This document shows, one piece after another, positions 49,901 through 62,200 of a stretch of DNA of 64,000 nt. Below the pieces are notes generated by a model. The model worked only from the letters and a program-made list of their open reading frames with translations, ran no database searches and was not told where the DNA came from. The position numbers and the translations under genes are program-made. Numbering within the stretch: the first letter of the stretch is position 1; every line of letters begins with the position of its first letter. The stretch comes from Bostrychus sinensis (taxonomy: Eukaryota; Chordata; Actinopteri; Gobiiformes; Eleotridae): contig CM036248.1 in NCBI GenBank assembly GCA_020698575.1, forward strand, positions 23,052,229 through 23,116,228, read 5' to 3'.

Positions 49901-52900
49901 CTTTGATTATTATTGTTTTACATGTTGAATAGGACTTTGGAGGGAGGGTTGAATTATTTTACTTTTGTTACTGGGTGGGGGAGTAATATGTTACTCAACA
50001 TACATGTTTTATTGTTCAAAGAAAGAACTGACTAAAATTTCAATAAGGTTTGCCCATAGACGGTTTCCAATTTTGAGATTGAGAAGATTTCTCAGCTTAA
50101 GCTCCTATGGCAAGTTTTCGCAAATTTACCATAAAAAAATCCACCACTTTGCAACCCTAATCATGAGAAGGACATGCAGACTTCACACAAAGCGATCACT
50201 GGCGGCCTGCCTGGGTATCTAACCCACAATCTCTTTGCTGAGCACTAACACTCTCCCACAGCACACTCCTAGAGTTGTTATAATACTTCATGAGCCCAAA
50301 ATTGTCCTATACCCTGCTCCAAACTAAGCCCAAGAGCAGCAGCAGTTAGTGGATTGCACTGCTGTTATCAATGACGATGGAACTGTCCACGCCTGACAGC
50401 GATAATGGTGAAATGAACAGTCTAAAGGATTTCAATTTTGTAGCCTCATTTTGGAATTTGTTTTCTATAATAAACAGACAAAATACAAACAGCTCTCTTA
50501 GCCCAATCTGTTGATCACAATTGACAAGTAGATCTATTGCACTTGCTGTGAAGCAAATAGTCTACTTATGAATTTGAGGGAGCTGATGTCAAGCTGCCCT
50601 TCTAGGATGTAGGGGTTGCAAAAGCTGAGTGGTGCTGAATGGCTTACCAGGATTCGACCACAAACAAGAACTTACTCACCTGTCTGCATTTTAAGGAAAA
50701 AAACTGTCTGATGATGTGTGGTTATTGGACCTGGTGTTTATGACAGACCTTAACCGCTAAACTGAACGTTCTGAATCTCGAACTCCAGAGAAAAGACAGA
50801 CATCTGCCTCACACAGTAAGCTCGGTGAATGCTTTTAAAGTAAGCTGGCAGGGATGGAAGACTCAAGTCCAATCATTGGCCTCATTTTTGGGACTTGTGA
50901 CATGACTTGGACATATAACTGATGACTTGCGACTCAGCTTGCGAGGTTCACACTTGGACTTGCACACCATGCATTCGCCCTAGACTTGGACTTGATCATA
51001 GATGTTGCTCTTGAGACACCTCTGTATACATGTGTGAACATACAGGTAACAATAGCATCGGGAGGGATGCCTCCAGAGATGGTCCGGAGGCACTGTTTGT
51101 GAAGAACTATGGTGGGTTTTGTATAGGTGCTCCCCAGTCTAATTTGAAAAGCATACCCCTATAAATTAAAGCCAACTATTTTATTATCAGTTTAATTCTA
51201 ATTCAGTAACGCTAACTCTGACATGAATAGATATGAAAATTAGGTACCTTCATTTTACGAAGGCGAGACTTATTGTCGTGACACCAAGCAAGGCAGGTGG
51301 CTGTCTCTTGCCTTTCCAAGGATTCCTCTACTTCTTTAGCTGTGAGAAACATCTCAATGTTCACTAGATCCTAAAGAGAAAAGTGGATGAAAGAAAAAAA
51401 ACAAGTCAGGCTTTCACCTCAAGTTGAAGCATAACAGTAAATGACAAGATTTTTTACAGGACCTTTAGAACTAAACCACATTGATACAACTTGTCCCAAA
51501 CTCTTTGCTATTACCTCTATATCACTCTGTCTGGCCAGTTTGACGGCTGTGTTGTAGTAGCCACAGCGCAGCAAATGCTCCACCATCATACGGTCCATGC
51601 GTTTCTTCTTCCACAGGTTGACAGAGGCTGGCTGGTCGCTGCTGTGCTCTTTCAAATGCTCAATGCGGCGCTTACACAGTTTGGCACTCTCATCTTCAGC
51701 CTGAATGGACTCTGCAGCCTTGGTTACAAAAAGAATAGACAGAAAATGTTCACAATACAAAAAAAAAAAAGAATATTGTATCACAAAGAATATATGAGAT
51801 TATCAGAACAAAGGAATGTGTTGGCATTTATGCAATGTTTCCAGTGATTGCTTACCTTCCTCTTTAGAGCACTAAGTTTCTCCACAACGCCATCAAGCAG
51901 TGAAACCACAGAGTCCACTACTGGAAAGCTACTCAGTGTCTTTTCCAGCTCTGCAACCACCATTGTGACGTGACTTGTTTCTCTGTCAATGTTTTTCTGA
52001 GCTGCTCTAAATCGTTTGTTTAGAGTCTCATAGGGCACCTGGAAACATACCACAGAAAATTAACCAAGCATAACTAACAATGGTAATGATTATGAACATG
52101 TGAAATTCTGCAAGGCTCTTTCATTTTATAAAACTGATTTATGTGAACATCAAACAGAGGATACATTTCTGTCCCAATAAAAGGTGTTTGTCATGTATTT
52201 ATATATGTTGCAGAACTTTTTCAAAACAAATTCTTATATTTCCATAATATGCCCATATCAAAGTAATAACTTGCAACATTTCTGCTATTCATCAAACAGA
52301 AAAGAAGATTAAGAATCATTAGAACATACTGGTAGTTTACATGTGTAATGTGCATTTTCTGAGGATTACACTGTTTCAAACCCTCTTTAATTAATTCATG
52401 GTAGTATAAAGACACTAGACAGACTCAGAGGCACACACATAGTTACATAGTGGATAATAAATATCAGCAGAATATTGATATTAATTATATCACATTAATA
52501 ACCTCAGTTTACTGACACATTTCATTATCATAATTACCTCCTCTCCTATAAACGTTGGTTAGAAATGCACTCAAGGGCAAACTGTAACAACATAGGCCAA
52601 TTGATGTCAATACCTTTCAATACCTAACCACACCAAACAATGCCGTATCAGACCCTAATACAACCTCTCAATGATTATCATTCCCAATTGTTAAACAAAC
52701 ACATTTGACAGTAAAAAGAAGAAGAAGAAGAAGAAGAAGAAGAAGAAGAAGAAGAAGAAGAAGAAAAACACCTTTGGGATACTAAAAGGGTGACGATCCT
52801 AGTCTATAACAATTCTTCCTGCAGCACAATACAGCATATCCACAAACCAAATCACAGACACGCAGTATTAACATCGATGCTACCACAATATGACATTACC

Positions 52901-53949
52901 ACGCTATAACAAAAATCCTGCTAATACGGTGGTACTCACAGCTGTGCTCTCTGTGACGTCGTTTTCTTTATTGAACGACAGAGAGAGTGGTCCCGAAACA
53001 TCTGCACTTGCTTTTAGCAGTGGTGTCGCAGTAACATTATGTGCAACGGAGAAACAGTGCGTGTGTTCTCGCTGGCCATTTTGAAGTGCCCAGAGGCAGC
53101 AGCATATGATGACATAGCGTTAACTTGAAGCACTACTTTGACTGTCATCGAAACGTTAAGGGGCCTATACCCATCCACTAATACGCGTTCATGTAAACGC
53201 AGCCTAAATTTTAACGTGTCGTGCAGCCCAGGGTATTATATATGTTTTTGTACATCGAAAATAGCTAAATCTAGAGTTATACATAAAATGAGATGCTAGC
53301 ACGGCAGTCCCGTCTAAATGACAACCACTGACGCCTGGCTGTCGACACGATCGGCGACCATGTTGTTGCATGTCCTACCATTTGTTACACTTGTTATTAA
53401 CAGCCTGGTCTGACTAAGCTGCAAATCTCGGTCTACAAGCTAATTTTAGTGAAAACGTTCACAAGTAATATTAAAAGTAATTCAAGGAAACGCGACAACC
53501 TCACATTAAATAGCCTTTATTTACATGACATGGTCAACAATAAAATACTTCTGCCGTCACCTACGAGGCTTTGTGGCCCTCATCATATCAAATCACATTA
53601 CTTTGAGATATTAAAAACACTTACAGGGACAGTCAACTGGCCACTGTCATCTGACCAAATGTAAATCTTTGCTGTCGGTTTTGAAGGTCGTGTAGTTAGT
53701 AAACATCCCCGCATGGACCGAGCAAGATCAGTTATCGCTGGCCTTCCTGTCAACTTCGCTATTCCTGCTTTTTAGTCAGCTATTAGCAAACCTTATCCAA
53801 GCAATTCGCGCAAAATACGCTTTAGACACACATATACATCAACAAACTGTCGGTATATAGCAGCATTTAGCTTGGTTTACCTTCAGAGTGGGATATTCTT
53901 GGACTTTAAGGGCCATGGAGAGTTGAGCTGCTGTCTCTTGCACCGCCAT
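43989..53949 (-). CDS. maea: Macrophage erythroblast attacher, CTLH E3 ligase subunit
   Basis: Exons: 53881-53949, 51856-52038, 51515-51718, 51248-51370, 48646-48722, 48447-48555, 44585-44718, 44175-44370, 43989-44084. The sum is 1191 nt, giving 396 aa, the same length as human MAEA. Start MAVQETAAQLSMALKVQEYP. Then a coiled segment (VPYETLNKRFRAAQKNIDRE), LisH at about 121-153 (MDRMMVEHLLRCGYYNTAVK), CTLH at about 159-216 (VNIEMFLTAKEVEESLER), CRA, and a C-terminal Gid-type RING with CPVCSKSL, HCANSRLVCKISG, MMLPNGYVYGYN and VVCPRTKEV, ending KVYIM. MAEA pairs with RMND5 as the catalytic RING dimer of the CTLH/GID ubiquitin ligase and is also known from erythroblast-macrophage adhesion. Introns hold many mobile elements. 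Head-to-head with ctbp1, as in human. Confidence 0.97.
45003..45418. mobile_element. Older copy of the 12856-13345 hAT family
   Basis: Shares TTTCGATACAATTCAAGAATG, TTTGCCAAAAATCATAAAA, AAAGTTGAATATAACATTTT and ATATCTGGTTTTATTTTAAC-like text in order with the ocrl-intron element. It has lost recognisable termini and carries many substitutions. Lies in maea intron 6. Confidence 0.85.
46215..46482. repeat. Degenerate MITE-like segment
   Basis: Contains CACAATAATTGCGATTAACA, many TATTATCAC units and a right end ATACCGTCTCATCCCTAC. The latter resembles the reverse complement of the TAGGGATGGGACGGTAT terminus of fish hAT-like repeats. The left end is not identifiable. maea intron 6. Confidence 0.45.
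46729..47427. mobile_element. PIF/Harbinger-type non-autonomous element
   Basis: A 699-bp element with near-perfect terminal inverted repeats: AGGCCTCCATACACCAAGGC at the left and, reverse-complemented, AGGCCTCGATACACCAAGGC at the right (one mismatch in the first 23). Both sides carry TTA (46726-46728 and 47428-47430), the 3-bp target typical of PIF/Harbinger. The interior is GC-rich with no convincing transposase. maea intron 6. Confidence 0.85.
47577..48411. mobile_element. Second Harbinger-like element with TAA target
   Basis: Left end TGGCACTTTTCCACTAGGCA; right end, reverse-complemented, AGGCCCTTTTCCACTAGGTC. TAA flanks both sides (47574-47576 and 48412-48414). Length 835 bp. It includes a run of 20 C at 48367-48386. 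The right end lies 35 bp from the maea exon at 48447-48555. Class by target length and termini only. Confidence 0.7.
48367..48386. repeat. Poly-C tract (20 nt)
   Basis: Twenty consecutive C, that is 20 G on the maea sense strand, about 60-80 bp into the intron past the donor of exon 48447-48555. Could form a G-quadruplex in the pre-mRNA. Confidence 0.95.
49080..49860. repeat. Unclassified repeat-like insertion in maea intron 4
   Basis: Compositionally unlike its surroundings, with blocks such as GGGGTTTGTGGGCTAGACTG, AGTGTCACGACCCGAAGGTG and GGAGCCAGCAGAGCGGAGCC. It resembles remains of a larger transposon, but no termini, duplication or protein remnant could be defined. Confidence 0.3.
50150..50270 (+). 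repeat. Short fragment of the 1028-1345 repeat family
   Basis: GACATGCAGACTTCACACAA, then ACCCACAATCTCTTTGCTGA and GCACTAACACTCTCCCA, matches the tail of this common fish repeat. maea intron 4. Confidence 0.5.
50845..51025. repeat. GACTTGGACTTG-rich repeat
   Basis: Built of irregular CTTGGACTTG, GACTCAAGTCC and TGACTTGCGACTC units, characteristic of a widespread fish repeat. No ends defined. maea intron 4. Confidence 0.55.
52717..52765. repeat. (GAA)n microsatellite, about 16 units
   Basis: Pure AAG/GAA run in maea intron 1, CTT-rich on the sense strand. Confidence 0.95.
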
Positions 53950-54212
53950 CTTGGGTTTGTGGATTTCTTGTGTTGTTTGTGTTTTTTTTCTGTTTTTTTT
54001 TCTACCACTGTGAATATACGTAGTGCTCACTAGCGCCATCTATTGACATGGTGCCACTGCTGATTGTCACGAACGCAAAATTACAAAAGGTTTCTCTATT
54101 AAAAAGGGGAAAACTGGCGCACGCATCAAAACACATTTTTCTTTTCTTTTCTTTTTTTTGTTTTTCTTGGGGTTGCAATCAGCTCTCCTTTATTTACCTC
54201 AGATAAGAGTAT
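53950..54212. promoter_or_regulatory. maea: maea promoter side of the maea-ctbp1 intergenic region
   Basis: Short stretch just upstream of the maea ATG with T-rich runs (minus-strand A-rich). No TATA or CCAAT arrangement stands out. A Tc1-like element begins at its right edge. Confidence 0.35.
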
Positions 54213-55704
54213 ATCATTAGGTCGATAAGTATTTTGACACTGGCCAAGTTTTGTTATTTTAGCTGTTAACCAAAACATGTTTAAATACAGTGATATAATT
54301 CATATGTGCCTAAGGTGCAGCCTTAGGCACATATGAGCCTTAGAGAAAGAGTTTAGAAATTACAGCTCTTTAATTTGTAGCTGCCTCTTTTTGAGGGGCT
54401 CAAAAGTAATTGGACAGATGAACATTACTATGAATAAAATGTTCATTTTTTATACTTTGGTGAAAATACTTTGCAGGCAATGACTGCCTGATGTCTAGGG
54501 CCCATGGACATCATCAAACACTGGGTTTCCAATTTTATGTTGCTTTGCCAGGCCTTTACTGCAGCTGTCTTCAGTCATTGATCATAAGTGGATCTTTCTG
54601 TCTTAAGATTTGTCTTAAACAAGTGAAATTCATGCTTGATCAGGCTGAGATCTGTTAACTGACCCCTGCCATTGCAGAATGTTCCCCTTATTTGCCTTAA
54701 AAAAAACTTCTGCAGCGTGTTTTAGGTCATTGTCCATCTGTACTGTGGAGTGCCGTCCATGGACTTTGTGACTTTTGTCTGAATCTGAGTAGAAATTATA
54801 TCCCTATACACTTCAGAAATTCATCTGGATGCTTCTGTCTCTGTCACATAATCAATAAACACCACTGACCCAGTGCTATTGGAAGTTATGCAGCTCATGC
54901 ATCAAACTGCTCCACCAAGTTTTACAGAAGATGTGCTGTGCTTTGGATCATGAGCTGTTACAAGCCTTCTCCAGAATTTTCACCATTTTTTGAGCCAGTC
55001 TAAGGATGGTCTGGTTCACTTCCGTTGAGATACTGTATGTTGTGATTTCACAGAAACAGCTTTCAAATGCAAATGTAACACCTGAAATCAAGTCCAGACC
55101 TTTTACCTGCTCAGTTTATGATGGGTTATTGAGGGAAATAGCCGATGCAGCTCAAGAAATAGCTTTTAAAGCAACTGTTCAAATATTTTTGAGCCCCTGA
55201 AAAAGAGGCAGCTAAACATTAAAGAGCTGTAATTCCTAAACCCTTTCTCCGATTTGGACATGAATACTCTGAAATTACAGCTGAGTCTGCACTATAAGCA
55301 CATATGAATTATATAACTGTAATGATATAATATTGGTTGATATAATGTAATATAATAATAATGAACAGTTTTGGTGGGGCGACAGTGGAGTAGAGGGTTA
55401 AGCATTTGCCCAGCAACCAGAGGGTAACTAGTTCGGATCTCATCTGAAGTGCATTGTTGTGTCTCTGGGCAAGACACTTCACCCACATTGCCTACTCCAG
55501 TCACAAGTATATGGCTGGTTGCGAGAGGAAGGGCATCTGGTGTAAAAAACCTGCCAAATCACCGTGCCACTAGTTCACTGTGGCAACCCTGAATAAGAAA
55601 GGTAGAAGCCAAAAGAAGAAACTTTTTTTTAATTAGTTTTGGGGGGAAAAAAAGGTAAAATAACAAAACTTGATTGAGTGTCCAAATACTTATTGACCTA
55701 ACTG
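54213..55704. mobile_element. Decayed Tc1-like transposon carrying a SINE
   Basis: Left end TTAGGTCGATAAGTATTTTG; right end, reverse-complemented, CAGTTAGGTCAATAAGTATT, next to TA. The ends belong to a familiar fish Tc1-like family. Inverted arms continue inward (CACATATGAATTATAT; AAGAGGCAGCTA). The middle, on the minus strand, reads as broken transposase text with a DNDPKHAAE-like box and several stops. Nested sequence at about 55321-55653 interrupts the right arm. Confidence 0.8.
55374..55600 (+). mobile_element. tRNA-derived SINE nested in the Tc1-like element
   Basis: Starts GGGGCGACAGTGGAGTAGAG with an A-box-like segment. A B-box-like TAGTTCGGATCTC follows about 60 nt later. Then comes the GGGCAAGACACTTCACCCAC and GTGGCAACCCTGAATAAGAA body known from fish tRNA-SINEs. 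It is not an intact tRNA gene. Confidence 0.75.
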
Positions 55705-58700
55705 TATAATTAATCAAACTACTACTATTAATAAATAATTTGTTATCCATATAATTTCCATACCATATTTTGCTGTAAAAGCCAGATCTACTGACACAAA
55801 TGCATATTACTGGAGTCATAATATACACTATATTACATTTTTAAACGTTTTATAAGCACAAGTAAAAAAATATAGCCATAATATAATTTTAATTTCCCAA
55901 ATGATATAGATAGATGGAAGCCCAAAAGTGGCTCTATTGTCAACACAAGATGTTCTGATAATAGGAGACAATGTTTCACTCAGCAATAAGTATTTTATTG
56001 AATATAGTGGTCACCTACTGTATATCTATGAGTGATGGTCAAAAATTACATTTTGGCCAGTGCATATCTCCACAAGTCTATAAAACAAACTTCAGTTTTT
56101 TTGTCTCCTTAAAAATCTCACATTTTCATTGTCATCTGTTTACTATTCCTTTGTGGTTCTGCCAAGTCTAGTATCAGTCTAATTCCATGCTTTGTTTGTC
56201 TACAAATTATCTCTGGATTATTTATGCCTGCATTGCCTCCCTACTCTTATAGTAGACGAGATGGTTAGTTTGCACATTGTTCTGCAGCTCACTGTCTATA
56301 TCCATTAATCTAATTTATTTGCTGTGCAGTGCATGCATGCATGTAGTGCCTGTGCATCTGTTTACACACTTGCTGCTCATGCAATGGTCTGGGTGTGATG
56401 TTTTACTAGATACAGAGCTGTCTCCTTGCTACTACAATTACTTACCTTGTACAAGCTTTGTGAGATGCAGTTTGATTTATTTTACTTAAGTATATGTACC
56501 TGCATGTTTACGTAGGCAGCTGCCATTTGTTTATAAAATACAAGCTTTATCACATCGAGATGCAGGCAGCGCATCATTGCTTTGCATGCTTGTGTGTGTA
56601 CATGTTTGATAGTGATAGCTCCAGGTCGAGCTGCTGTCAGTCTTGATAAGGCCAACGGTTGGGAGGAGTTTGTGGGCACTGCTGCTTGGCAGGCCTCTAC
56701 TTGGTGGATCTGCTGTGAAAGAGCTGAACCATTAGACACGCTGCAGTGACTAGAGAGAGTAAGCTAGAGCAGGGAGAGAGGAGATGTATAATGAGAAAGC
56801 TGGAGAATAAGAGATGTGAAAACAGAGTGAAAAAATGAGAGAACGAGGAGGTGGCGGGTGATTGAGAGTCTGTGAGACTCAGAGAAAAATTGTCAAAGAA
56901 AAAAGCAAGATAGCCAGATGGAGGCAGAGAGCCAGGTGAGTGGTGCAGCAGACAAGAGGTGATGGGCAAGTGGATAATAGTAAAAGAGCGAATAGGATCC
57001 AAAAAGTGTGGCCTGCTGTTAAGACAAATTGTTACCTGTGTGATGCCTCTGAGTGAGACTCATGTTTTCAACATGCAAAAAGTTTTTCTTATAAAATTTT
57101 CACTCATGACATTAGCATTAATAACTTCATTATTTGCTTCACAATATGAGTCTAAATTTCTCCCTATTTACACCCAAACACTTGCTTGTTATTCTCTCTA
57201 TTTAGTATTACGGCCCTAAATGTGTTGCTTTATATTTCCTAGGTAATATTTGTCCTTTGTGTGGAGGAGGTGGCTAATGTGCACCTTATATTTTCCCTGT
57301 CAGTACAATTAATGTATCAGTACCTTATATAGTGCTGACTTCAGGTTGTCGGTTTAAATGTAATGTGTAAAACAAAGAGGTATCTCCAGACTTGAATAAC
57401 ACCTTGTAATTAAATAAGTAATTTTCTGTTCGAAATACATAAAATCTGTATTTTGTACAGCATATCAGATATGTTTAGATAATTTAAAGTTACTATTTCT
57501 GTTATACTGTCATCAGCAGTTGTTAGTGAATATTTTTTATATGGGAGTTCTCTCTTTAAAAATGTACATTTGCTCTACTCCTTTGTTGAAAGTTATTCAA
57601 CTGATTCCTACAATATAAGGAAAAACTGAAAAATGGCATACATTTACTTTTATGGTCAGGCATACATAAGATTTTTAATCCATTGCTGTAAGTCCTACTG
57701 AAATAATACACTAATTAGAGAAGCATTTAGTCAAACTACACTTACAACGGTGACAAAATGGTCAGAAACATTACTAAGTCAATCAACTATGTTTGTTTTT
57801 AAAGTTTTTTTGATCCCGATCTGGTTTTGAATGTGGACAACTCACCCACCGGTGGCCTATGACAATTACCAATAGTGATATGACTATCATTGCAGCTAAA
57901 CTGGGTTAGACCTGGCAGTTAGGAGTATTATTATTTTTTATTTATTTAACCTTTATTTTACCAGGTAGAACATTAAGAACAAATTATTATAATAATTTAT
58001 TATTATTATTATTATTATTACTTATTTACAGTGTTGACCTGGAGTGTGTCTGAGGCTGATTGTATCACTACAGTTAGTGACTAGGGACTAAATTGCACCA
58101 TGACTGATTTTAATAGTCTGTGTAGTAATGATGGGACTCCTGCTGTGAGTCATATCTGCCAATGAAACAAACAAAAATAAACAAACATAATGCACATGCC
58201 TGTACTGATTAGGCTCTCAACATTGTCCAGGGAGCACCTGCCTCAGACCCAAAGTGGATGAATAAATGATATTCGTTAACTGTACTCTTCTATACTATAT
58301 ACACCATTGTGTTTGTGTGGTCCATAAAAATGTAAACCTAAATGTTAAGATGCAGCTAATGTTGTGTAATGTTTGTAATAAGTAATAAGGTTGGGACAAT
58401 TGGTTAAAGTTGAAGAGAAATGACAACTGCTATTACTGTTGCAAGTTTTAAGTCGGAAGTTCATAAAAAAAGATATGCATATCAAACTGTATTTTTTAGA
58501 GCTAAAACATAATTGATAAGAATGATGAAGTTTTGACAATTTACTTTTTTATTTTTCTTTAAAAAGGTAAACATCTAACAAGCCAGGGTTAATTATTTAG
58601 TATTTGTTTAGTTACGTTTGTGTCCTAGCATGTTTCTGTTTATTACACTTAACTTTTATGACGTTTATAATACTTCACCTAGAACTAGTTTTTCCGCTCT

Positions 58701-58900
58701 TCTCTGCAATTGCATAACTACTTCTTTCCCCTCCCTGTCGTCTTTCAGGAAACAAAAGATGAATTCTGGCCAGTATTAGCCCCTCCCCATTCCTGCTCTC
58801 TCTTTCTCACATAGACTCTGCCTTTCAGTACTGTATCTTCTCTTTGACGTCCTTCTTACACTCTTGGGTCCTTGCTTGATCACAGCAGTGCTTGCATTTT
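55705..58900. other. Intergenic between maea and ctbp1
   Basis: No exon recognised on either strand. Contains a short common-repeat fragment at 57938-57990 (TTTATTTAACCTTTATTTTA, ACCAGGTAGAACATTAAGAA) followed by a (TTA)n run to about 58020. The right end leads into the purine-rich ctbp1 promoter region. Confidence 0.45.
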
Positions 58901-59048
58901 TTGTGTGGACAATTTTTTTTCAAGATACGAGTAGAAAGACAGAGTGATTTGCTGTAACAGAAAGTGAGAAGGGGAGAGGAAGGGAGAGACCGAAGCAAGG
59001 GAGGGGTGAGGCAGATAGAGAGCGGGCGAGAGAGCGGCAGGCGGGAGG

Positions 59049-59088
<40 letters not shown>

Positions 59089-59250
59089 AGGGGGAGCACA
59101 TGTGTATGCTTGTCACTAAGGGGCTGGGAGAAGGACTAAGGGAAGCGAGGTAGCTGGCCACAGCCGCCATATGCTGACTAGATTCCTGTTCATGTGTGCT
59201 GTGTGAACACTGCAGTTTGTGTAGTGCGCTGGCCGGCCGGGGAACACGCC
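58901..59250 (+). promoter_or_regulatory. ctbp1: Probable ctbp1 promoter and 5' UTR, with a GA tract
   Basis: A 170-bp purine-rich stretch (GAGGGAGAGACCGAAG-type text, then a GA run at 59051-59085) directly precedes the start codon. The segment just before the ATG is GC-rich (GCTGGCCGGCCGGGGAACAC) and the ATG has a favourable GCCATGG context. GA tracts at vertebrate promoters can bind GA-binding zinc-finger factors; this is inference. Confidence 0.5.
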
Positions 59251-59290
59251 ATGGGAAGCTCACATCTCCTCAACAAAGGCATGCCTCTAG
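59251..59290 (+). CDS. ctbp1: C-terminal binding protein 1, first coding exon (partial gene)
   Basis: ATG at 59251 in Kozak context GCCATGG encodes MGSSHLLNKGMPL, then a phase-1 donor CTAG|GTAAAC at 59290. Human CtBP1-L begins MGSSHLLNKGLPLG and splices at the same codon. CtBP1 is an NAD(H)-binding transcriptional corepressor that recruits histone modifiers through PLDLS motifs; a shorter form (BARS) acts in membrane fission. No second exon was found in the remaining 4.7 kb, consistent with the long first intron of this gene. Divergent from maea, 5.3 kb between start codons, the same head-to-head arrangement as human 4p16. Confidence 0.9.
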
Positions 59291-62200
59291 GTAAACAACT
59301 CTGCTTTTATGTGGTGTGTGCGTGCCTGTGTGCGACTCTGCATGCTTGTGTGCGCCTTCCAATATTTGTGAACTAAGTGTACATTATTCTGCCGTCCTCT
59401 CCCCTCCCCCTTCCCGCTCTCTCTCTTCCTCTCCTTATTCGTCTCCTCCTCCTCTTTCTCCTCTTAATTCTCCCACTATTATCTTTCTCATCATGCCACA
59501 CAAGCAGTTAGCCTTTTCTCTAGCTCTGATCTGTGTGTGTTTGTGGGTGAAAAGGCAAATCTGTGCTGTTGAAGGCTGTTCTAACACCTCCATTTGTAGC
59601 GACAGAAATAGACCTCTTCTACTCACTCTCTGTCCAGGGCTAGCGAGGACATGACACATATTTGCTTTTGATTGTAATTTATTTGAAAAAGATCATTTGC
59701 ACAAACACAGATGCAAATAGGCACTGACCACTCATTTAGGAGAACTGGCACAAGCATGCACCCAGTTGTCTTACACACGCACGGGTGACGGATGTAGTTT
59801 GAGATAAGGACTGGAAAAGACTATTCCAGAAAATGGGATCAAGGTAGGGTTGCAAAGGAATAAGGGAGGGTGGGGGGGTGGAGGTTTGGGTGTGTATAAG
59901 GAGGTGGGAGGGTGTGAGCATACATGATCATCCACGCTCAAGCTGTCTGTAGTCACCTGAATGAGGATTTCTCAAGCCATTTCTCCCGACTGAAGACTCA
60001 GAGATTGTGAGCTGTGATGTCATCATCAGGCTGCGGGCCGTACCTTTTAATGACATCAAAAATTAAACTTGCAGCTCTGAGCTTGAACCTTCCTTTATTT
60101 CTCCCCATTTTTGAGAACTTCATATCTGCCACAACTAAGCTCCTATAAGCTAAGGTCACAGGAAATAAAGCAATAAATTATGAGTGAGGAAGCATGGGCG
60201 TTTAAGATACAAAACACAGCAATGTAAATGGATCCAATCAGCAGTAATATTGATCTTGTGATTGTATGTGTTTCAGCTCCTTGTGAAAAGCGTTAATGCT
60301 TTAAGTGCTGTTTGGAAAGTGCCTTTGTCAGTCCTAGTGATTGAAAAGTTGATTTATGTTTTAGCAGGCAGTGGCACTCTGAGGGAGGCCATGTTTGATC
60401 CAGGTATAAAGGTATTTCATGAATGGCACATGCCAGTCACTACTCATGTCCCATTAATCAAATCTAGTCAAGAAGCTTACACTGGCAAAATTAAAATTAA
60501 AGCTACAAGCACTAAAAGTATTGTCACTTTGATCTGTTATGACCACTTAATCAAATACACGTATTGATAAATTGATGCGTGTAAATCTAAAAGAGAATGA
60601 ATGAGAAAGTGCATGGTTACCTGTGTATAACTAGGGTCGGCCAAGTGTTTAACTGACTATTGTCCTGGATGCCCACCTCACGCCTATAGTTGCTTGAATA
60701 AGCTTTGTAAATAAGCAGAAGAAAATTAACAATTCCTACAAAGATGCAACTACAAGAGGAAATGAAATGGAGAAATTAAGCTGCTCATTTTATCAGCAAA
60801 TGTGTTAAGCACAAATACTACTAACAGGTTAAGATTTGAAAAATACAAATACAAAAATGCAAGAAAAGAGATTGTTGAGAAGCATCACGGTCTCAACAAA
60901 CAGTAAAAATAACAGGCCAGACAATGTCGCATCCCAAAACAACACTTAGGAAGCAGGCTATAATTGACATGAACTCTGAGGTGAATGCAGTTGTTCTGTC
61001 ATTTATATGTCATCAGTTTGTCTAGAGTTAATTCAGTAGTTGAATGAGCTCAGCTGGTATAGATGCAGCAGGATTAGGATACTGTATGCTTGCATGTACA
61101 GTTTAAACCTATTAAAGACTAAGACCTACTGTATATGATCCACTTATCCAAAGACACACATATATGTGTAGCTTTATAATCCATTAAACTCACACATAGA
61201 GTCTATATCTAAAGACCCCAATCCAGTTGAAAGTGCATGTGTGTGCAACTTCCTCCAGCATATTAACAATTAATCCATTCACTGACCACCATACAGTAAG
61301 CCAGTTAAAGCAAGCCTTTTCAATGATCTCTAATGCAGTTTCAAAATCACAAATGAAAAGCTCAAACTCCATCTTTATTTACAGCTGAAAAACAAAGCAA
61401 TCCTGCTCTACAACTGCTTGCCTTGGTATTTTATGTATGCTAGTGGGCTGCTACATTGTGTGATAATATATATGGTTTTATTGAATTATTGATCCAGGCC
61501 TAAGCAGCATTATTCTTTGTGGTTGGTACATCAAAAGCTATAGCTAATCTTGTACCTTTTCTTTTCTATATAGAACTGGAGTAGCCACACTTAAATCAAT
61601 GTGTCTGCATAATAGCACAGTGTAACTACAATGTTCTGTTATATTGCATTGAATTGATTTGAAGCGTGTGGATGTCCAGTAGTGTATGAATATGAGAGTG
61701 GTAAAAGGATGTATATTCTTTTGTTGATTTTTATTATGTGGACCCCTATATCTCACACTATCTTGGCCATGTAGGCCTGCACATATTGGCAACCCTGGTG
61801 AACATGCACAAATCCAAAAATATATAGGTGGGGCAGGGTGTGTGTGAGTATACAGAGGTGGTGTTGCTGAGGGATGTTTTCTGTTTCTCACGTTTCTTTC
61901 CTGGGAATCAACTGCAGCCAGGGAGAGACTGAAGCTGTATGAATGAGCACAAAACAAAACAGCGATCTAAAAAACTACAGGGATTTTTCAACACTACATG
62001 CAGAAGATAGGATGCTTGAGGGGCAGCTCAAATTGAAAGAAAAGATGTGAACATAGATAACAGAATGGTGAGATTCATCGCAAGAAAATAAAGATACGGA
62101 GGCCTTTTTAATCCCGCCATGTTGCTGCATGCCACAGGAGCCAGTGACATTACAAATCAGCTGTGTTGGGCCTCAATGCCTAGCTGCACTGCTTACAAGC

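Noticed and set aside
55374..55600. A tRNA gene
   Set aside because: A- and B-box-like motifs belong to a tRNA-derived SINE; no cloverleaf or intact tRNA ends.
58880..59263. 127-aa minus-strand frame at the ctbp1 promoter
   Set aside because: Serine/leucine run comes from the GA tract read on the opposite strand.
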